Shown here in pieces: positions 17,034-25,800 of a stretch of 50,725 nucleotides of DNA. Numbering within the stretch: position 1 is the first letter of the stretch; the number at the start of each line of letters is the position of its first letter. Both the position numbers and the translations under genes were made by a program. Under the pieces are notes generated by a model that saw only the letters and a list, made by a program, of their open reading frames with translations, was not told where the DNA came from and made no database searches. Origin of the DNA: an uncultured Selenomonadales bacterium (GTDB lineage: Bacteria > Bacillota > Negativicutes > Selenomonadales > Selenomonadaceae); NCBI GenBank assembly GCA_937910665.1, contig CALEPR010000082.1:1-50725 (forward strand), read 5' to 3'.

Positions 17034-18689
17034 ATGAAAGGTTCAGCTAACAAACCTATTTATGTTATTGGTCACAGAAATCCCGACACCGATTCAATTT
17101 GTGCGGCGATTGGTTATTCGCACTTGAAACAGGCGTTGGGCGTGAATGCTATCCCTGCACGTTGCGGAAAAGTCAACAATGAAACAAAGTATGCGCTGGA
17201 ATATTTTAAAATTGATCAGCCGCTCTTGCTGACAGATTTGTATCCGCGTGTGAAAGATGTTGCGCTGGAATGTAAAACCGTCGTCCGCCAACACGACACG
17301 CTCAGACGCTTGGGAGAAGTTATGCGAAAGAGCGAATTGCAATCCGTTCCCGTCACGGACAGCAACGGCGACTTAGTTGGAATAGTTTCTGTCGGAGACT
17401 TGGCGAAAAGATATTTTCTTGAACTCGGCTTGCAAAGTTTGGTAGATATGCGCGTTCGTTACCGCGATATTATTCAGGCTACCGAATCGAAAGTTTTGGT
17501 TGCCGGAGATGAAAATGAATTTATCGAAGGCTCAATCAAAATTGCCGCAGGAAGCGTCGAAACAAGTCTTGCAAATACAAATAAAAAAGATATTCTGCTT
17601 GTCGGCGACAGAAGTGTTGAAACTTTGAAAAAATTTTTGAAGGCGGGAATTTCCTGCATGATTGTAACCGGCGGCTGTCGAGTTGCGCCTGAGGCTTTGG
17701 CTGAGGCTGCGGAGAAAAAAGTTTTCGTCCTTGCCACGCCATACGACACTTACACAGTCGGCAGACTTTTGAATCAGTGCGTTCCTATTCGCAGAATTAT
17801 GCATCCCGATCCTGTTTGTTTCCGTCCGATGGATTTGCTTTCAGACATTAAAGGAATTATGGACGAAAATAGATTTCGCAGCTATCCTGTCGTCGAGAAC
17901 AACAAACTTGTCGGAATTGTCAGCTCGGACGAAATTATGTTGCCTGAGCGCGAAAAAGTTATTCTGGTTGACCATAACGAACGCGGTCAAGCTGTCGAAG
18001 GAATTGAGGACGCAAAAATTGTTGAAATTATAGATCACCACAGACTTGGAGGAGTTCAAACTTCCGAGCCGATTTATATTCACCAAGAACCTGTCGGTTG
18101 CACTTGCACAATCGTGGCTAACATGCATTGGCAACAAGATATTGAAATTCCTCAATCAATCGCAGGACTTTTACTTTCAGCAATTATTTCTGATACAGTT
18201 TTGTTTAAGTCGCCGACTTGCACTCCTTACGACAAAAAAACTGCGGAGCGTCTTGCCGACATTGCCGGAGTTGACTTGAAAGAATATGGTCTTGCCATGC
18301 TCCGCGCAGGCGCAGGTATCGGCGGAAAAACTCCTACTGAAATTGCAAAGAACGACATGAAAGAATTTAAGATCGGCGACTACAGAATTTTGGTAAGTCA
18401 GATTTCTGTAATGGATCCGAAAGAAGTTCTGGACATTGAAGGCAAGTTAATTGAAGTTATGCGTGAACATTGTGAGCGCGAAGGTTTCGATCTGCACTTG
18501 TTAATGGTGACAGATATTTTGGAAGAATCGACTTACTTAATTTACGCAGGTTCTCCGAAAACTTTAATCGGCGAGGCGTTCAAGAAAGATGCGAGCGGAA
18601 CTCATGTTTACTTGCCCGGCGTTATGAGTCGCAAAAAACAAATTATTCCGCCGCTCTCCGAAGCTGTGAAAAGAATTAAACCGCAATAA
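17034..18689 (+). CDS. ppaC: Manganese-dependent inorganic pyrophosphatase with CBS and DRTGG domains
   Basis: Hydrolyses pyrophosphate in the cytoplasm, pulling biosynthetic reactions forward. The 551 residues include the DHH-family core split by a regulatory insert: GHRNPDTDSICAAIGY at residues 13-28; CBS motifs about 70-135 and 250-305 (SVPVTDSNGDLVGIVSVGD, SYPVVENNKLVGIVSSDE) with a DRTGG-type domain between; then VDHNE, IDHHRLGG and the SDTVLFKSPT site; and a DHHA2 domain. In the known family the CBS domains bind adenine nucleotides and the insert binds diadenosine polyphosphates, so activity follows energy state. AGGAGG precedes the ATG. Confidence 0.96.
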   Translation: MKGSANKPIYVIGHRNPDTDSICAAIGYSHLKQALGVNAIPARCGKVNNETKYALEYFKIDQPLLLTDLYPRVKDVALECKTVVRQHDTLRRLGEVMRKSELQSVPVTDSNGDLVGIVSVGDLAKRYFLELGLQSLVDMRVRYRDIIQATESKVLVAGDENEFIEGSIKIAAGSVETSLANTNKKDILLVGDRSVETLKKFLKAGISCMIVTGGCRVAPEALAEAAEKKVFVLATPYDTYTVGRLLNQCVPIRRIMHPDPVCFRPMDLLSDIKGIMDENRFRSYPVVENNKLVGIVSSDEIMLPEREKVILVDHNERGQAVEGIEDAKIVEIIDHHRLGGVQTSEPIYIHQEPVGCTCTIVANMHWQQDIEIPQSIAGLLLSAIISDTVLFKSPTCTPYDKKTAERLADIAGVDLKEYGLAMLRAGAGIGGKTPTEIAKNDMKEFKIGDYRILVSQISVMDPKEVLDIEGKLIEVMREHCEREGFDLHLLMVTDILEESTYLIYAGSPKTLIGEAFKKDASGTHVYLPGVMSRKKQIIPPLSEAVKRIKPQ

Positions 18690-18717
18690 AAATTTTTTGA
18701 ATTAACGCATAAATGAG

Positions 18718-18747
18718 TTGACAGAAAATATAAAAGACTGATAAACT
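18718..18747 (+). promoter_or_regulatory. Promoter for the 18874 gene and its leader
   Basis: A perfect TTGACA (18718-18723), 18-base spacer and TAAACT (18742-18747). It yields a leader of about 120 bases before the gene. Confidence 0.65.
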
Positions 18748-18772
18748 TATGCAGAAATTTTCTGAAGGAAGG

Positions 18773-18802
18773 AGCGAGGAGAAATTTACCCTCGCTTTTT
18801 TT
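18773..18802 (+). terminator. Leader terminator (attenuator-like)
   Basis: AGCGAGG (18773-18779) pairs with CCTCGCT (18790-18796), ten-base loop, then a run of seven T residues. It lies about 20 bases after the predicted transcription start and 70 bases before the next gene, so most transcripts may stop here. I see no known riboswitch or T-box core. Confidence 0.65.
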
Positions 18803-18873
18803 GGAATTTTTATGATAGCGATTTTAGAAAAAAATTTTGACGGTCGGAATATTAGCAAGGAGGTATTGAGTTC

Positions 18874-19398
18874 ATGTTCGATTTTCTGAAGAGAGAAAAA
18901 AAACCAAATCCCGACGCAAGTCGACTTTTGGCATCAATTCTTGTTGTCTATCCCGCAGTGCAGTCCGTCACTTACGATTCAAAAAGCGGCATGCTTGAAC
19001 TTTCTTTTGCTTTGAATGGAAAATTTTCAAAAAATGATTTTGAAGTTTTTTTGAAATATGTTGCCGACTCTGTTGAAACTTTTCATCACATCGAAGGCAT
19101 GGGTGGAGCGACCATTGAATTAAATGTGGAAGGAATTTTCGGCACTTGCTTTTTAAATGTTCGGCGCGATATGGCAACTTTGACTTGCAAGGAACTTTCT
19201 CTTTTGACTGAATTGGCAGCAAATTATTTCGGCGACAAACTTATCGAGGACTTTGACGGCGACTATGCAGACGAAGATTATGTTATGGCGCAGGAAGATT
19301 TTCTTGAACAGTGTCTTGGAAATATGCGACAGATGCGAATTGAAGGTAGGCTTGTCGGCGTGAGGGAACAGGAGCGGGTTGTAGTTTACGCAAGATAA
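18874..19398 (+). CDS. Uncharacterised 174-residue protein
   Basis: Not recognised. Soluble, acidic, with no signal peptide. It opens with MFDFLKREKKPNPDASR, then alternates hydrophobic strands and helices. The middle (about residues 70-90: VETFHHIEGMGGATIELNVE) looks like a compact alpha/beta domain, followed by an acidic stretch (EDFDGDYADEDYVMAQED) and a basic C-terminus. AAGGAGGT gives a very strong start. It stands alone between a leader hairpin and its own terminator. The strong translation signal and likely attenuation suggest a regulated, possibly abundant protein; function unknown. Confidence 0.75.
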   Translation: MFDFLKREKKPNPDASRLLASILVVYPAVQSVTYDSKSGMLELSFALNGKFSKNDFEVFLKYVADSVETFHHIEGMGGATIELNVEGIFGTCFLNVRRDMATLTCKELSLLTELAANYFGDKLIEDFDGDYADEDYVMAQEDFLEQCLGNMRQMRIEGRLVGVREQERVVVYAR

Positions 19399-19439
19399 TT
19401 TTTTCAATCCACAGAAAAAATTTTTTCGGCGCGACAAAT

Positions 19440-19469
19440 CGGAAAAAATTCTTTCCGGCAGTTTTTTTT
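19440..19469 (+). terminator. Terminator after the 18874 gene
   Basis: CGGAAA (19440-19445) pairs with TTTCCG (19452-19457); eight T residues follow from 19462. Confidence 0.7.
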
Positions 19470-19530
19470 AGAAAATTTTTTGCCGCACCGAAGATAAATC
19501 ATAAAAATTTTTGGAAATGGAGAAAAACTT

Positions 19531-20181
19531 TTGAGAATCAGAAAGAAACCGCACACCGAAGAAAAATTACAAAATTTTTCTGACTTTGTTTCTGTTAGCG
19601 AGATTGGCGAAGAAAAAAAAGGCGGTTGGCGAAAACTTTTCAGCGACGATTTGTCGCGTGAACTTTTTGTGGAACTTGGAACAGGCAAAGGCGATTTTAT
19701 AACTCAGCTTGCCGAAAGAAATCCTGACAAAAATTTTCTCGGTCTGGAAATGGAAAAGGAAGTTGTCTTGAAGGCGGCACGAAAAGTTCAAGAAAAAAAT
19801 TTGTCGAATGTTCGGTTGGCAGTTTTCGACATAAATAAAATTTCAGAAATTTTTTCGGACGGAGAAGTTGACAGACTTTATATAAATTTCTGCGATCCTT
19901 GGCCTAAGAAAAGACATTTCAAACGCCGATTGACCTATATAAATTTTCTGGATATGTATCAAAAAATTTTGAAGTCCGGCGGCGAAATTCATTTCAAGAC
20001 AGATAACAGAAATTTGTTTGACTTTTCGCTTGAACAATTTGCTGAAAAAAATTTTGAAGTTCGCGACGTGACTTTTGACTTGCACGCAAATGAACCGCCT
20101 GAAAATATTCGCACTGAGTATGAAAATAAATTTTCCGCACAAGGTTTCAAAATCAATCGTTGTGTCGTCATTGTCAAATAA
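19531..20181 (+). CDS. trmB: tRNA (guanine-N7-)-methyltransferase
   Basis: Methylates G46 in the tRNA variable loop using S-adenosylmethionine. 216 residues, standard. The SAM pocket is VELGTGKGDF (about residues 49-58), followed by LGLEMEKEVVLKAA; the family signature is FCDPWPKKRHFKRRL (about 120-134), and the C-terminal HFKTDNRNLFDFS and TEYENKF complete the tRNA-binding face. The TTG start follows GGAG; there is no in-frame ATG nearby. It ends in a good terminator. Confidence 0.95.
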   Translation: MRIRKKPHTEEKLQNFSDFVSVSEIGEEKKGGWRKLFSDDLSRELFVELGTGKGDFITQLAERNPDKNFLGLEMEKEVVLKAARKVQEKNLSNVRLAVFDINKISEIFSDGEVDRLYINFCDPWPKKRHFKRRLTYINFLDMYQKILKSGGEIHFKTDNRNLFDFSLEQFAEKNFEVRDVTFDLHANEPPENIRTEYENKFSAQGFKINRCVVIVK

Positions 20182-20204
20182 CTCTTGCAAAAAAAAAATT
20201 CCCC

Positions 20205-20238
20205 CTGATGAACTGAAGTTTATCAGAAATTTTTTTTA
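20205..20238 (+). terminator. Terminator after trmB
   Basis: CTGATGAACT (20205-20214) pairs with AGTTTATCAG (20217-20226) with one G-T pair, followed by AAATTTTTTTT. It overlaps the end of the minus-strand flagellin fragment. Confidence 0.7.
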
Positions 20239-20339
20239 TGAAGTCTGACAAAAATTTTCATTGGAGCAAACCCAGAACTTGATTTGAAAGTGTTCAACGC
20301 ATGAACCGCGCTCATGTTGTTCTTGACCGCCATAGTCAT
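20223..20339 (-). pseudogene. Flagellin N-terminal fragment
   Basis: On the minus strand an AGGAG site eight bases before an ATG at 20339 opens a 38-codon frame beginning MTMAVKNNMSAVHALNTF. That closely resembles flagellin N-termini of the Selenomonas type (VKNNMSAV.TLNTLN), the conserved D0 helix. After about 20 residues the similarity stops, and the frame ends at a TGA at 20223-20225; nothing resembling the rest of flagellin follows before trmB. It is thus a truncated gene start with intact translation signals. A chemoreceptor gene begins 180 bases away on the other strand. The remaining gap (20340-20519) is AT-rich with nothing else recognised. Confidence 0.65.
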
Positions 20340-20519
20340 CTTAATCACTCCTTGAAAAAAAATTTTTATCTTTTTTATTTTTGCTCAAAACTATTTTCAA
20401 AAAAAATTCTTTGTTTCAATTTTGCTGTAAAAAATTTTTTTCTGCAGGAACTTTAGACAGGGAAATAGAATAATCTGTTTACAATTTTTGTTAGGAAATT
20501 ATTTTTGGGAGGGCTTTCT

Positions 20520-22313
20520 ATGGAACGATTGCAATCAATGAAGAGTCAGTTTTTAATGATGATGATCGGCGCATCACTGATTACAATGGTTTGTATGGGC
20601 GTGATATTTCTGAAAACTGTTTTGGACGAAACAGAGTCAAAAGTCGAAGAATTTCGGACAACTTTGACCGCAGACGTTGAGCGCGAACTTAAAATTCAAA
20701 CCGAATCCGCAATAAGTATCATCGATCAAATTTACAAACGCCAACAAGCAGGATTACTCACGGAGGAACAGGCAAAAACTGAGGCGGCGGAGCTTGTCCG
20801 CAATATGCGCTACGACAACGGCGCAGGTTATTTTTGGATTGATACTTATGACGGTGTCAATGTCGCTTTGCTCGGCAGAAAAGAAACTGAAGGTAAATCC
20901 AGAATAAATCTGACAGACCCGACAGGTAAACAATTCATTAAAGAAATGATTGAGAACGGAAGAAAACCAGGTGGCGGATACACAGATTTAATGTTCGCAA
21001 AACCAAATGAAACTGAACCGTTGCCTAAAAGAAATTATACTGCCGCTTTTGAGCCTTACAAATGGGTTCTCGGCACGGGAGTTTGGATCGACTACATTGA
21101 CGCAAAAACTGCTGACATGCAAAAAATAGCGGACGACGAATTTAGAAGCACAGTTATTATGACCGGGATTGTCATCTTGATTCTGGAAATTGTTTTGATA
21201 ATTATTTCAAACTTCCTCGCAGGCAGAATGATTGGACCAATTCGCACAGTCACGGAGTGCATGGATATTTTGAGTACAGGAGATTTCAGGTCGAATAACG
21301 CCCAAAATTCGCTCAATTTGGAGCGTGGCGACGAAATTGGAGAAATGAGTCGCGCAGTTAAAAATCTTCGCGAAAATGTGCAGGATATGGTTCAGAAAGT
21401 CGTCACAGCTGCCGAACAAGTTGCTGCCGCATCTGAACAGTTGACGGCGAGCGCAGATCAATCGACCATTGCAATTAACCAAGTCGCCGACTCGATCGTA
21501 AATGTCGCCGGTGCTTGTAATGAACAATTTGTAGAAGTCGAAAGCGCAAGTTCACAAGCGGAAGAACTTAAAAGTCACATGAACACTTTCACGGATACTT
21601 TGAGTGCGTCCTCAAGTCGAATTGAGGAAACAAATCGTGCGGCAGAAGCCGGAGGTCACAGCGTCAAAAATGCTGTCGATCAGATGAAAAAAATTGAGTC
21701 ATCGGTTAGCGAATCAGCCGAAGTCATTGCTCTGCTCGGCGAAGAGTCAGACAAGATTGGTAAAATTGTTGACGCTATCGCAGCAATTTCCGACCAGACA
21801 AATTTGCTTGCACTCAATGCGGCGATTGAGGCGGCGAGAGCAGGTGAACACGGCAGAGGCTTTGCGGTCGTTGCGGACGAAGTCAGAAAACTTGCTGAGC
21901 AGTCACAAGGTTCTGCGCGTGAAATTTCAGACCTCATCGGTTCGATTCAGGAGAAAGCACAAAACGCAGTTCAATCAATGCAGGAAGGCGTTAATAACGT
22001 CAAGGAAGGTACAAATGCAGTTGACGGCGCAGGAAAGACTTTCGGCGAAATTATTCACATGGTCACGGAAATTGCAAAAGGTTCCGAGCAGATGGAGACG
22101 ATCGTTGCAAATTTAGTTTCAAGCACAGAAGTTATCACTCAATCTGTTGACAATATTAACACCAAGAGCCGAGAAGTTGCGCGAGAATCTGAAACTGTTT
22201 CTGCCGCATCTGAAGAACAAACTGCAACCATGCACGAAATTGCAGATGCAAGTCGTTCACTTGCCGAAATGGCGCAGGAAATGCAGAATGTTATCGGCAA
22301 GTTCAAAATTTAA
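20520..22313 (+). CDS. Methyl-accepting chemotaxis protein with an extracytoplasmic Cache domain
   Basis: A 597-residue transmembrane chemoreceptor. TM1 is at about residues 8-32. A single-Cache (sCache_2-like) sensor follows, with YDNGAGYFWIDTYDG and AAFEPYKWVLGTGVWIDYID, the kind that often binds small carboxylates. TM2 lies near 210-235, then HAMP (GPIRTVTECMDILSTGDF), a long helical signalling domain, and the CheA/CheW-contacting hairpin tip in TNLLALNAAIEAARAGEHGRGF and VVADEVRKLAEQS. No C-terminal CheR-binding pentapeptide is evident. ATG 20520 follows GGGAGGG at six bases. No che genes are in the window. Confidence 0.95.
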   Translation: MERLQSMKSQFLMMMIGASLITMVCMGVIFLKTVLDETESKVEEFRTTLTADVERELKIQTESAISIIDQIYKRQQAGLLTEEQAKTEAAELVRNMRYDNGAGYFWIDTYDGVNVALLGRKETEGKSRINLTDPTGKQFIKEMIENGRKPGGGYTDLMFAKPNETEPLPKRNYTAAFEPYKWVLGTGVWIDYIDAKTADMQKIADDEFRSTVIMTGIVILILEIVLIIISNFLAGRMIGPIRTVTECMDILSTGDFRSNNAQNSLNLERGDEIGEMSRAVKNLRENVQDMVQKVVTAAEQVAAASEQLTASADQSTIAINQVADSIVNVAGACNEQFVEVESASSQAEELKSHMNTFTDTLSASSSRIEETNRAAEAGGHSVKNAVDQMKKIESSVSESAEVIALLGEESDKIGKIVDAIAAISDQTNLLALNAAIEAARAGEHGRGFAVVADEVRKLAEQSQGSAREISDLIGSIQEKAQNAVQSMQEGVNNVKEGTNAVDGAGKTFGEIIHMVTEIAKGSEQMETIVANLVSSTEVITQSVDNINTKSREVARESETVSAASEEQTATMHEIADASRSLAEMAQEMQNVIGKFKI

Positions 22314-22347
22314 AAAATTTTTATAAAATATTTTCGGAAAAAAAAAT

Positions 22348-22380
22348 CCCGCTGTCGAAAGTTCGGCGGCGGGAAATTTT
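22348..22380 (+). terminator. Terminator after the chemoreceptor gene
   Basis: A 12-bp stem from CCCGCTGTCGAA and TTCGGCGGCGGG (22348-22373, two G-T pairs, AG loop), preceded by a run of A and followed by AAATTTT. Confidence 0.7.
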
Positions 22381-22410
22381 CTATCAGTCGAAAGGAGAAT
22401 TTTTTTTGAA

Positions 22411-23067
22411 ATGAAATGCGGAGCAATTTTTGACATGGACGGAACTTTGGTTGACACTGAAAAACTTTATCGCAGGCTGTGGTTTGAAACAGCAGATTTT
22501 TTCGGCGTGGAAAGAAAACCGAATCTTGCCGTCGCGATGAGTGGCAGCGGCGTTAAGCAAATGCCTTCAATCTTGCACAGGTTTTATACTGCTGAAGAAG
22601 TTGACGCTGACAAATATATTGCAAAAGTTTTTGAAGGTGTCAAGGTTGAGTCCGAAAAAAATCTTGAAGTCAAACCCGGCGTTGAGGAAATTTTAAAATA
22701 CTTTGCTGAAAATAAAATTCCTATGGCTGTGGCGAGTAGCAGTGAAACTTTTGTTGTGGAGGACAGAGTTAAGCGGCTTGGCTGGGAGAAATATTTTTCC
22801 GCGCTTGTTGGCGGCGACAAAATTAAAAATGGTAAACCTGCGCCCGACATTTTTATCTTGGCGGCGGAGATGATTAAAATAAATCCTGCCGACTGTTATG
22901 TTTTCGAGGACAGTTTTAACGGCGTTCGCGCAGGAGCGGCGGCGAAGTCATCAACAATTATGGTTATCGACTGCGTTGAGCCGACTGAGGAAATCAGAAA
23001 TCTTTGCACGGCAGTTTTTAACGATATGAATGAGGCACTTGCCGCGATTAAGCGCGGAGAAATTTAG
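22411..23067 (+). CDS. HAD-superfamily phosphatase (beta-phosphoglucomutase-like)
   Basis: A 218-residue soluble HAD hydrolase. Motif I is FDMDGTLVDTEKLY (nucleophile D8, acid/base D10), an alpha-helical C1 cap spans about 16-85, motif II is VASSSE, motif III is GKPAPDIFILAA, and motif IV is VFEDSFNGVRAG. This subfamily includes sugar-phosphate mutases and small phosphatases (YcjU/PgmB/GS1-like); the substrate cannot be read from sequence. The AAAGGAG is 13 bases from the ATG, rather far. aroK follows after 21 bases, so the two are probably co-transcribed. Confidence 0.87.
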   Translation: MKCGAIFDMDGTLVDTEKLYRRLWFETADFFGVERKPNLAVAMSGSGVKQMPSILHRFYTAEEVDADKYIAKVFEGVKVESEKNLEVKPGVEEILKYFAENKIPMAVASSSETFVVEDRVKRLGWEKYFSALVGGDKIKNGKPAPDIFILAAEMIKINPADCYVFEDSFNGVRAGAAAKSSTIMVIDCVEPTEEIRNLCTAVFNDMNEALAAIKRGEI

Positions 23068-23088
23068 TCGAAAGGTTTTAGGTGTAAG

Positions 23089-23616
23089 GTGAAAGGAAAT
23101 TTAATTCTTACCGGCTTTATGGGGACAGGAAAGACTAGTCTGGGAAAACTTTTGGCTGCAAAACTTGGACGCGGTTTTGTCGATTTAGATCAAAAGATTG
23201 AAAAAGATTCCGGGATGACTATCACAGAAATTTTTGAAAAGCATGGGGAAAAATATTTTCGCGAACTGGAAAAAAAAGCTGTCGCCGAAGTGACTGCGCG
23301 AAAAAATTTAGTCATCGCGACGGGCGGCGGCACGGTCAAAGATGAAGAAAATATTCAGCTTTTAAAAAGTTCCGGCGTGATTGTTTGTCTGACGACCGAG
23401 CCGGAAGAAATTTTTAATCGCACCGAAAGACGTGGAGAACGTCCGGTTCTTGACAACGGCGGCGAGGAAAGACTTCAGACAATAAAAAAACTTTTGGCAG
23501 AGCGACAAAAATTTTATTCTCAAGCAGATTACACAGTTGATACAACCGACTGGTCTCCGCTACAAATTATGAATGACATCTGCAATCATTTTAAAAGTTC
23601 CAAGGATAAGGGTTGA
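23089..23616 (+). CDS. aroK: Shikimate kinase
   Basis: Phosphorylates shikimate at O3 in aromatic amino-acid synthesis. 175 residues. The P-loop is GFMGTGKTS (residues 9-17), then FVDLDQKIEKDSGMTI with the shikimate-binding Asp, the FRELEKKAV Arg-Glu, the GGG of IATGGGTV, and RGERPVL with the lid arginine. The GTG start lies within AG-rich repeats similar to the heptad islands. The last five codons (SKDKG) lie inside a dispersed repeat copy, so the C-terminus appears to have been reshaped by it. Confidence 0.93.
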   Translation: MKGNLILTGFMGTGKTSLGKLLAAKLGRGFVDLDQKIEKDSGMTITEIFEKHGEKYFRELEKKAVAEVTARKNLVIATGGGTVKDEENIQLLKSSGVIVCLTTEPEEIFNRTERRGERPVLDNGGEERLQTIKKLLAERQKFYSQADYTVDTTDWSPLQIMNDICNHFKSSKDKG

Positions 23617-23674
23617 GGGAGAAGGGGAAACTAAATTCTATTTCCTGAAGTTTTGGATACAGTTTCTAAAATTT
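23595..23674. repeat. Dispersed inverted repeat, copy A (about 80 bp)
   Basis: It overlaps the ends of aroK (plus) and deoB (minus). It shares AAGTTC, GGATAAGG, GAAACTAA-TTCTATT, CCTGAAGTT and GGATACAGTTTCT with the opposite-strand copy at 27461-27526. It carries an extra 15 or so bases of purine-rich sequence. GAAACT and AGTTTC form short inverted ends to the core. Confidence 0.75.
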
Positions 23675-24850
23675 GCGAATCAGATCGAAAAAACTTTTTC
23701 CCTGAGTCTTGAAGTCTACAGAAAAAATTTCTGCAATCGTCGCGGCGATTGTTGCGAAAGTCGGGAGTGTTCCTAAATTCACTGCCGACTGAATTTTTTG
23801 TCCGTAAATCAGGAGCGGAACATATTCGCGAGTGTGATCCGTGCCGGGCGCGGCGGGATCGCAACCATGATCGGCGGTTATCATTAAAATGTCATCGCTT
23901 TTCAGTTTCCCTAAAAATGCGCCAAGTTCAAAATCAAAAGTTGTCATCGCATTTGCGTAGCCGTCAACGTCGCGGCGGTGACCAAATTTCATGTCGAAGT
24001 CAACCAAATTTACAAAACAAAGACCTTCAAAATTTTTTTCTGCCTGCGCGAAAGTTTTTTTCATGCCGTCGGTGTTGTCGAAATTTATTCCGAGCGATTC
24101 TGAAATTCCTTTTCCTGCGAAAATATCAAAAATTTTTCCCACGCCGATTGTCGCAAAATTATTTTTTTGAAGTGCGTCAAGAATTGTTTCTCTCGGAGGT
24201 TCGAGGGAAAAATCATGACGTTGAGCCATTCTTTCAAAGTTCGGAAAATTTCCTGTAAAAGGTCGAGCAATTACTCTTCCGACTCCATGCTTGCCTTGCA
24301 TAATTTTTCTGGCGATTTTACAATAGCGATAAAGTTCGTCGAGAGAAATAATTTTTTCGTGTGCGGCAATTTGCAAAACGCTGTCGGCGGAGGTGTAGAC
24401 AATCAACGCTCCAGTTTGAAGATGTTCCTCGCCATAATCGTGAATAACCGCCGTGCCGGAGTAAGGTTTGTTGCAAATAATTTTTCTGCCGAAATTTTTT
24501 TCAAGTTCTGAAATAATTTCAGTCGGAAAACCTTCGGGATAAGTCGGCAGAGGTTTTTCGGAAATTATTCCGGCAATTTCCCAGTGACCTATCGTTGTAT
24601 CTTTTCCGCGAGAGGCTTCTTGAAGTCTGGCGAAACTTGCCGCAGGATTTGCGACAGTTTTTTTTGCCCAGTCCGCGCCGTCGATGTTAAACAGTCCAAG
24701 TTTTTCAAGATTCGGCGTATAAAATTTATTTGAACTTGTGATGGATTTCAAAGTATTGCAAACTCCGTCGCCGAAGTCGGCTGCGTCCGGTTCGTTTCCA
24801 ATTCCGAAACTGTCCAAGACGATCAAAAAGATGCGTTTAATTTTGTTCAT
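23666..24850 (-). CDS. deoB: Phosphopentomutase
   Basis: Interconverts (deoxy)ribose 1-phosphate and 5-phosphate in nucleoside salvage. 394 residues, family-typical. The alkaline-phosphatase-fold metal sites are seen as FLIVLDSFGIGN (residues 7-18), TTIGHWE with the phospho-acceptor threonine, VDFDMKFGHRRD, TADHGCDPA and TDHTREYVP. The ATG at 24850 is chosen over a TTG at 24859 that merely overlaps the rluD stop. The final residues and the stop fall in repeat copy A. It follows rluD with a few bases between them, probably in one transcript. Confidence 0.95.
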   Translation of the reverse strand: MNKIKRIFLIVLDSFGIGNEPDAADFGDGVCNTLKSITSSNKFYTPNLEKLGLFNIDGADWAKKTVANPAASFARLQEASRGKDTTIGHWEIAGIISEKPLPTYPEGFPTEIISELEKNFGRKIICNKPYSGTAVIHDYGEEHLQTGALIVYTSADSVLQIAAHEKIISLDELYRYCKIARKIMQGKHGVGRVIARPFTGNFPNFERMAQRHDFSLEPPRETILDALQKNNFATIGVGKIFDIFAGKGISESLGINFDNTDGMKKTFAQAEKNFEGLCFVNLVDFDMKFGHRRDVDGYANAMTTFDFELGAFLGKLKSDDILMITADHGCDPAAPGTDHTREYVPLLIYGQKIQSAVNLGTLPTFATIAATIAEIFSVDFKTQGKSFFDLIRKF

Positions 24851-24855
24851 TTCAA

Positions 24856-25800
24856 TCAAACCTTTCCGAGTTGTTGCAAAATTTTTTTCATATCTTCCGG
24901 CAGCGGCGCGGCGAAATTTAAAATTTCTCCTGTCGTCGGCTGAGTCAAAGTCAAAGTGTGAGAGTGCAACGCTTGCCCTTGAATTTCAAAAATATTTTTT
25001 CTCGAAGTATATTTTGGATCTCCAACAAGCGGATGACCAATTTCAGAAAAGTGGACGCGAATTTGATGTGTCCTTCCTGTTTGAAGTTTGCACTCGACGT
25101 AAGTAAAATTTTTAAATCGCTCCAAAACTCTGAACTCAGTCACGGCAGGTTTTCCGTCCGCCGTAACTGACATTTTTTTTCTGTCAACTTTATCGCGACC
25201 AATCGCTCCGGAAATAATTCCTGCGTTGTCGGAAATTTCTCCGTGAACTATCGCAAGATATTTTCTCACGGCAGTTTTATTTTTTATCTGCTCGGCAAGG
25301 TTGACATGAGCGAAATCATTTTTCGCGACGACCATAACTCCTGAAGTATCTTTGTCCAACCTGTGAACAATTCCCGGGCGCATAACTCCATTTATCCCGG
25401 ACAAATCTTTGCAGTGATACAAAAGTGCATTGACCAAAGTTCCGCTCCGAACAGTTTCTGCAGGATGAACAGTCATTCCCCGCGCCTTGTTCACGACAAT
25501 TATATCTGAATCTTGATACAAAATGTCCAGCGGCAAATTTTCAGGCAAATATTCCGATTCAACATTTTTAATTTCTGCGACAGAAATTTTTTCTCCGCCT
25601 GAAAGTTTGTAACTGCTTTTCAAAATAATTTTTCCGTCAACTTTAACCAAGCCATCCGAAATAAGTTTCTGAATATGACTGCGCGACATCGAACTCGGCA
25701 AAAAATTTTTTTCTGCAACAAAATCAGTCGCATCAACTGTTTGATTACTTTTTGAAAGTAAGTCTTGCAAATAAATATCCAGACGCAAAAAATTTCTCAC
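24856..25800 (-). CDS. rluD: RluD-family 23S rRNA pseudouridine synthase
   Basis: Isomerises uridine to pseudouridine in large-subunit rRNA. Near the N-terminus is an S4 RNA-binding domain (SRSHIQKLISDGLVKVDGK) preceded by about 20 residues more than usual (QDLLSKSNQTVDATDFVAEK). The catalytic domain has the nucleophile in GIVHRLDKDTSGVMVVAK and the QTGRTHQIRVHF motif. Relatives RluA/RluC cannot be excluded, but the S4 domain and length (314) fit RluD. The GTG start and its GAGGA site come from a heptad-repeat island, an odd source of initiation signals. Confidence 0.9.
   Translation of the reverse strand: MRNFLRLDIYLQDLLSKSNQTVDATDFVAEKNFLPSSMSRSHIQKLISDGLVKVDGKIILKSSYKLSGGEKISVAEIKNVESEYLPENLPLDILYQDSDIIVVNKARGMTVHPAETVRSGTLVNALLYHCKDLSGINGVMRPGIVHRLDKDTSGVMVVAKNDFAHVNLAEQIKNKTAVRKYLAIVHGEISDNAGIISGAIGRDKVDRKKMSVTADGKPAVTEFRVLERFKNFTYVECKLQTGRTHQIRVHFSEIGHPLVGDPKYTSRKNIFEIQGQALHSHTLTLTQPTTGEILNFAAPLPEDMKKILQQLGKV

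Noticed and set aside
18749..18883. Leader peptide frame through the attenuator hairpin
   Set aside because: The ATG lies at the predicted transcription start with no Shine-Dalgarno site, and the frame simply runs into the next gene.
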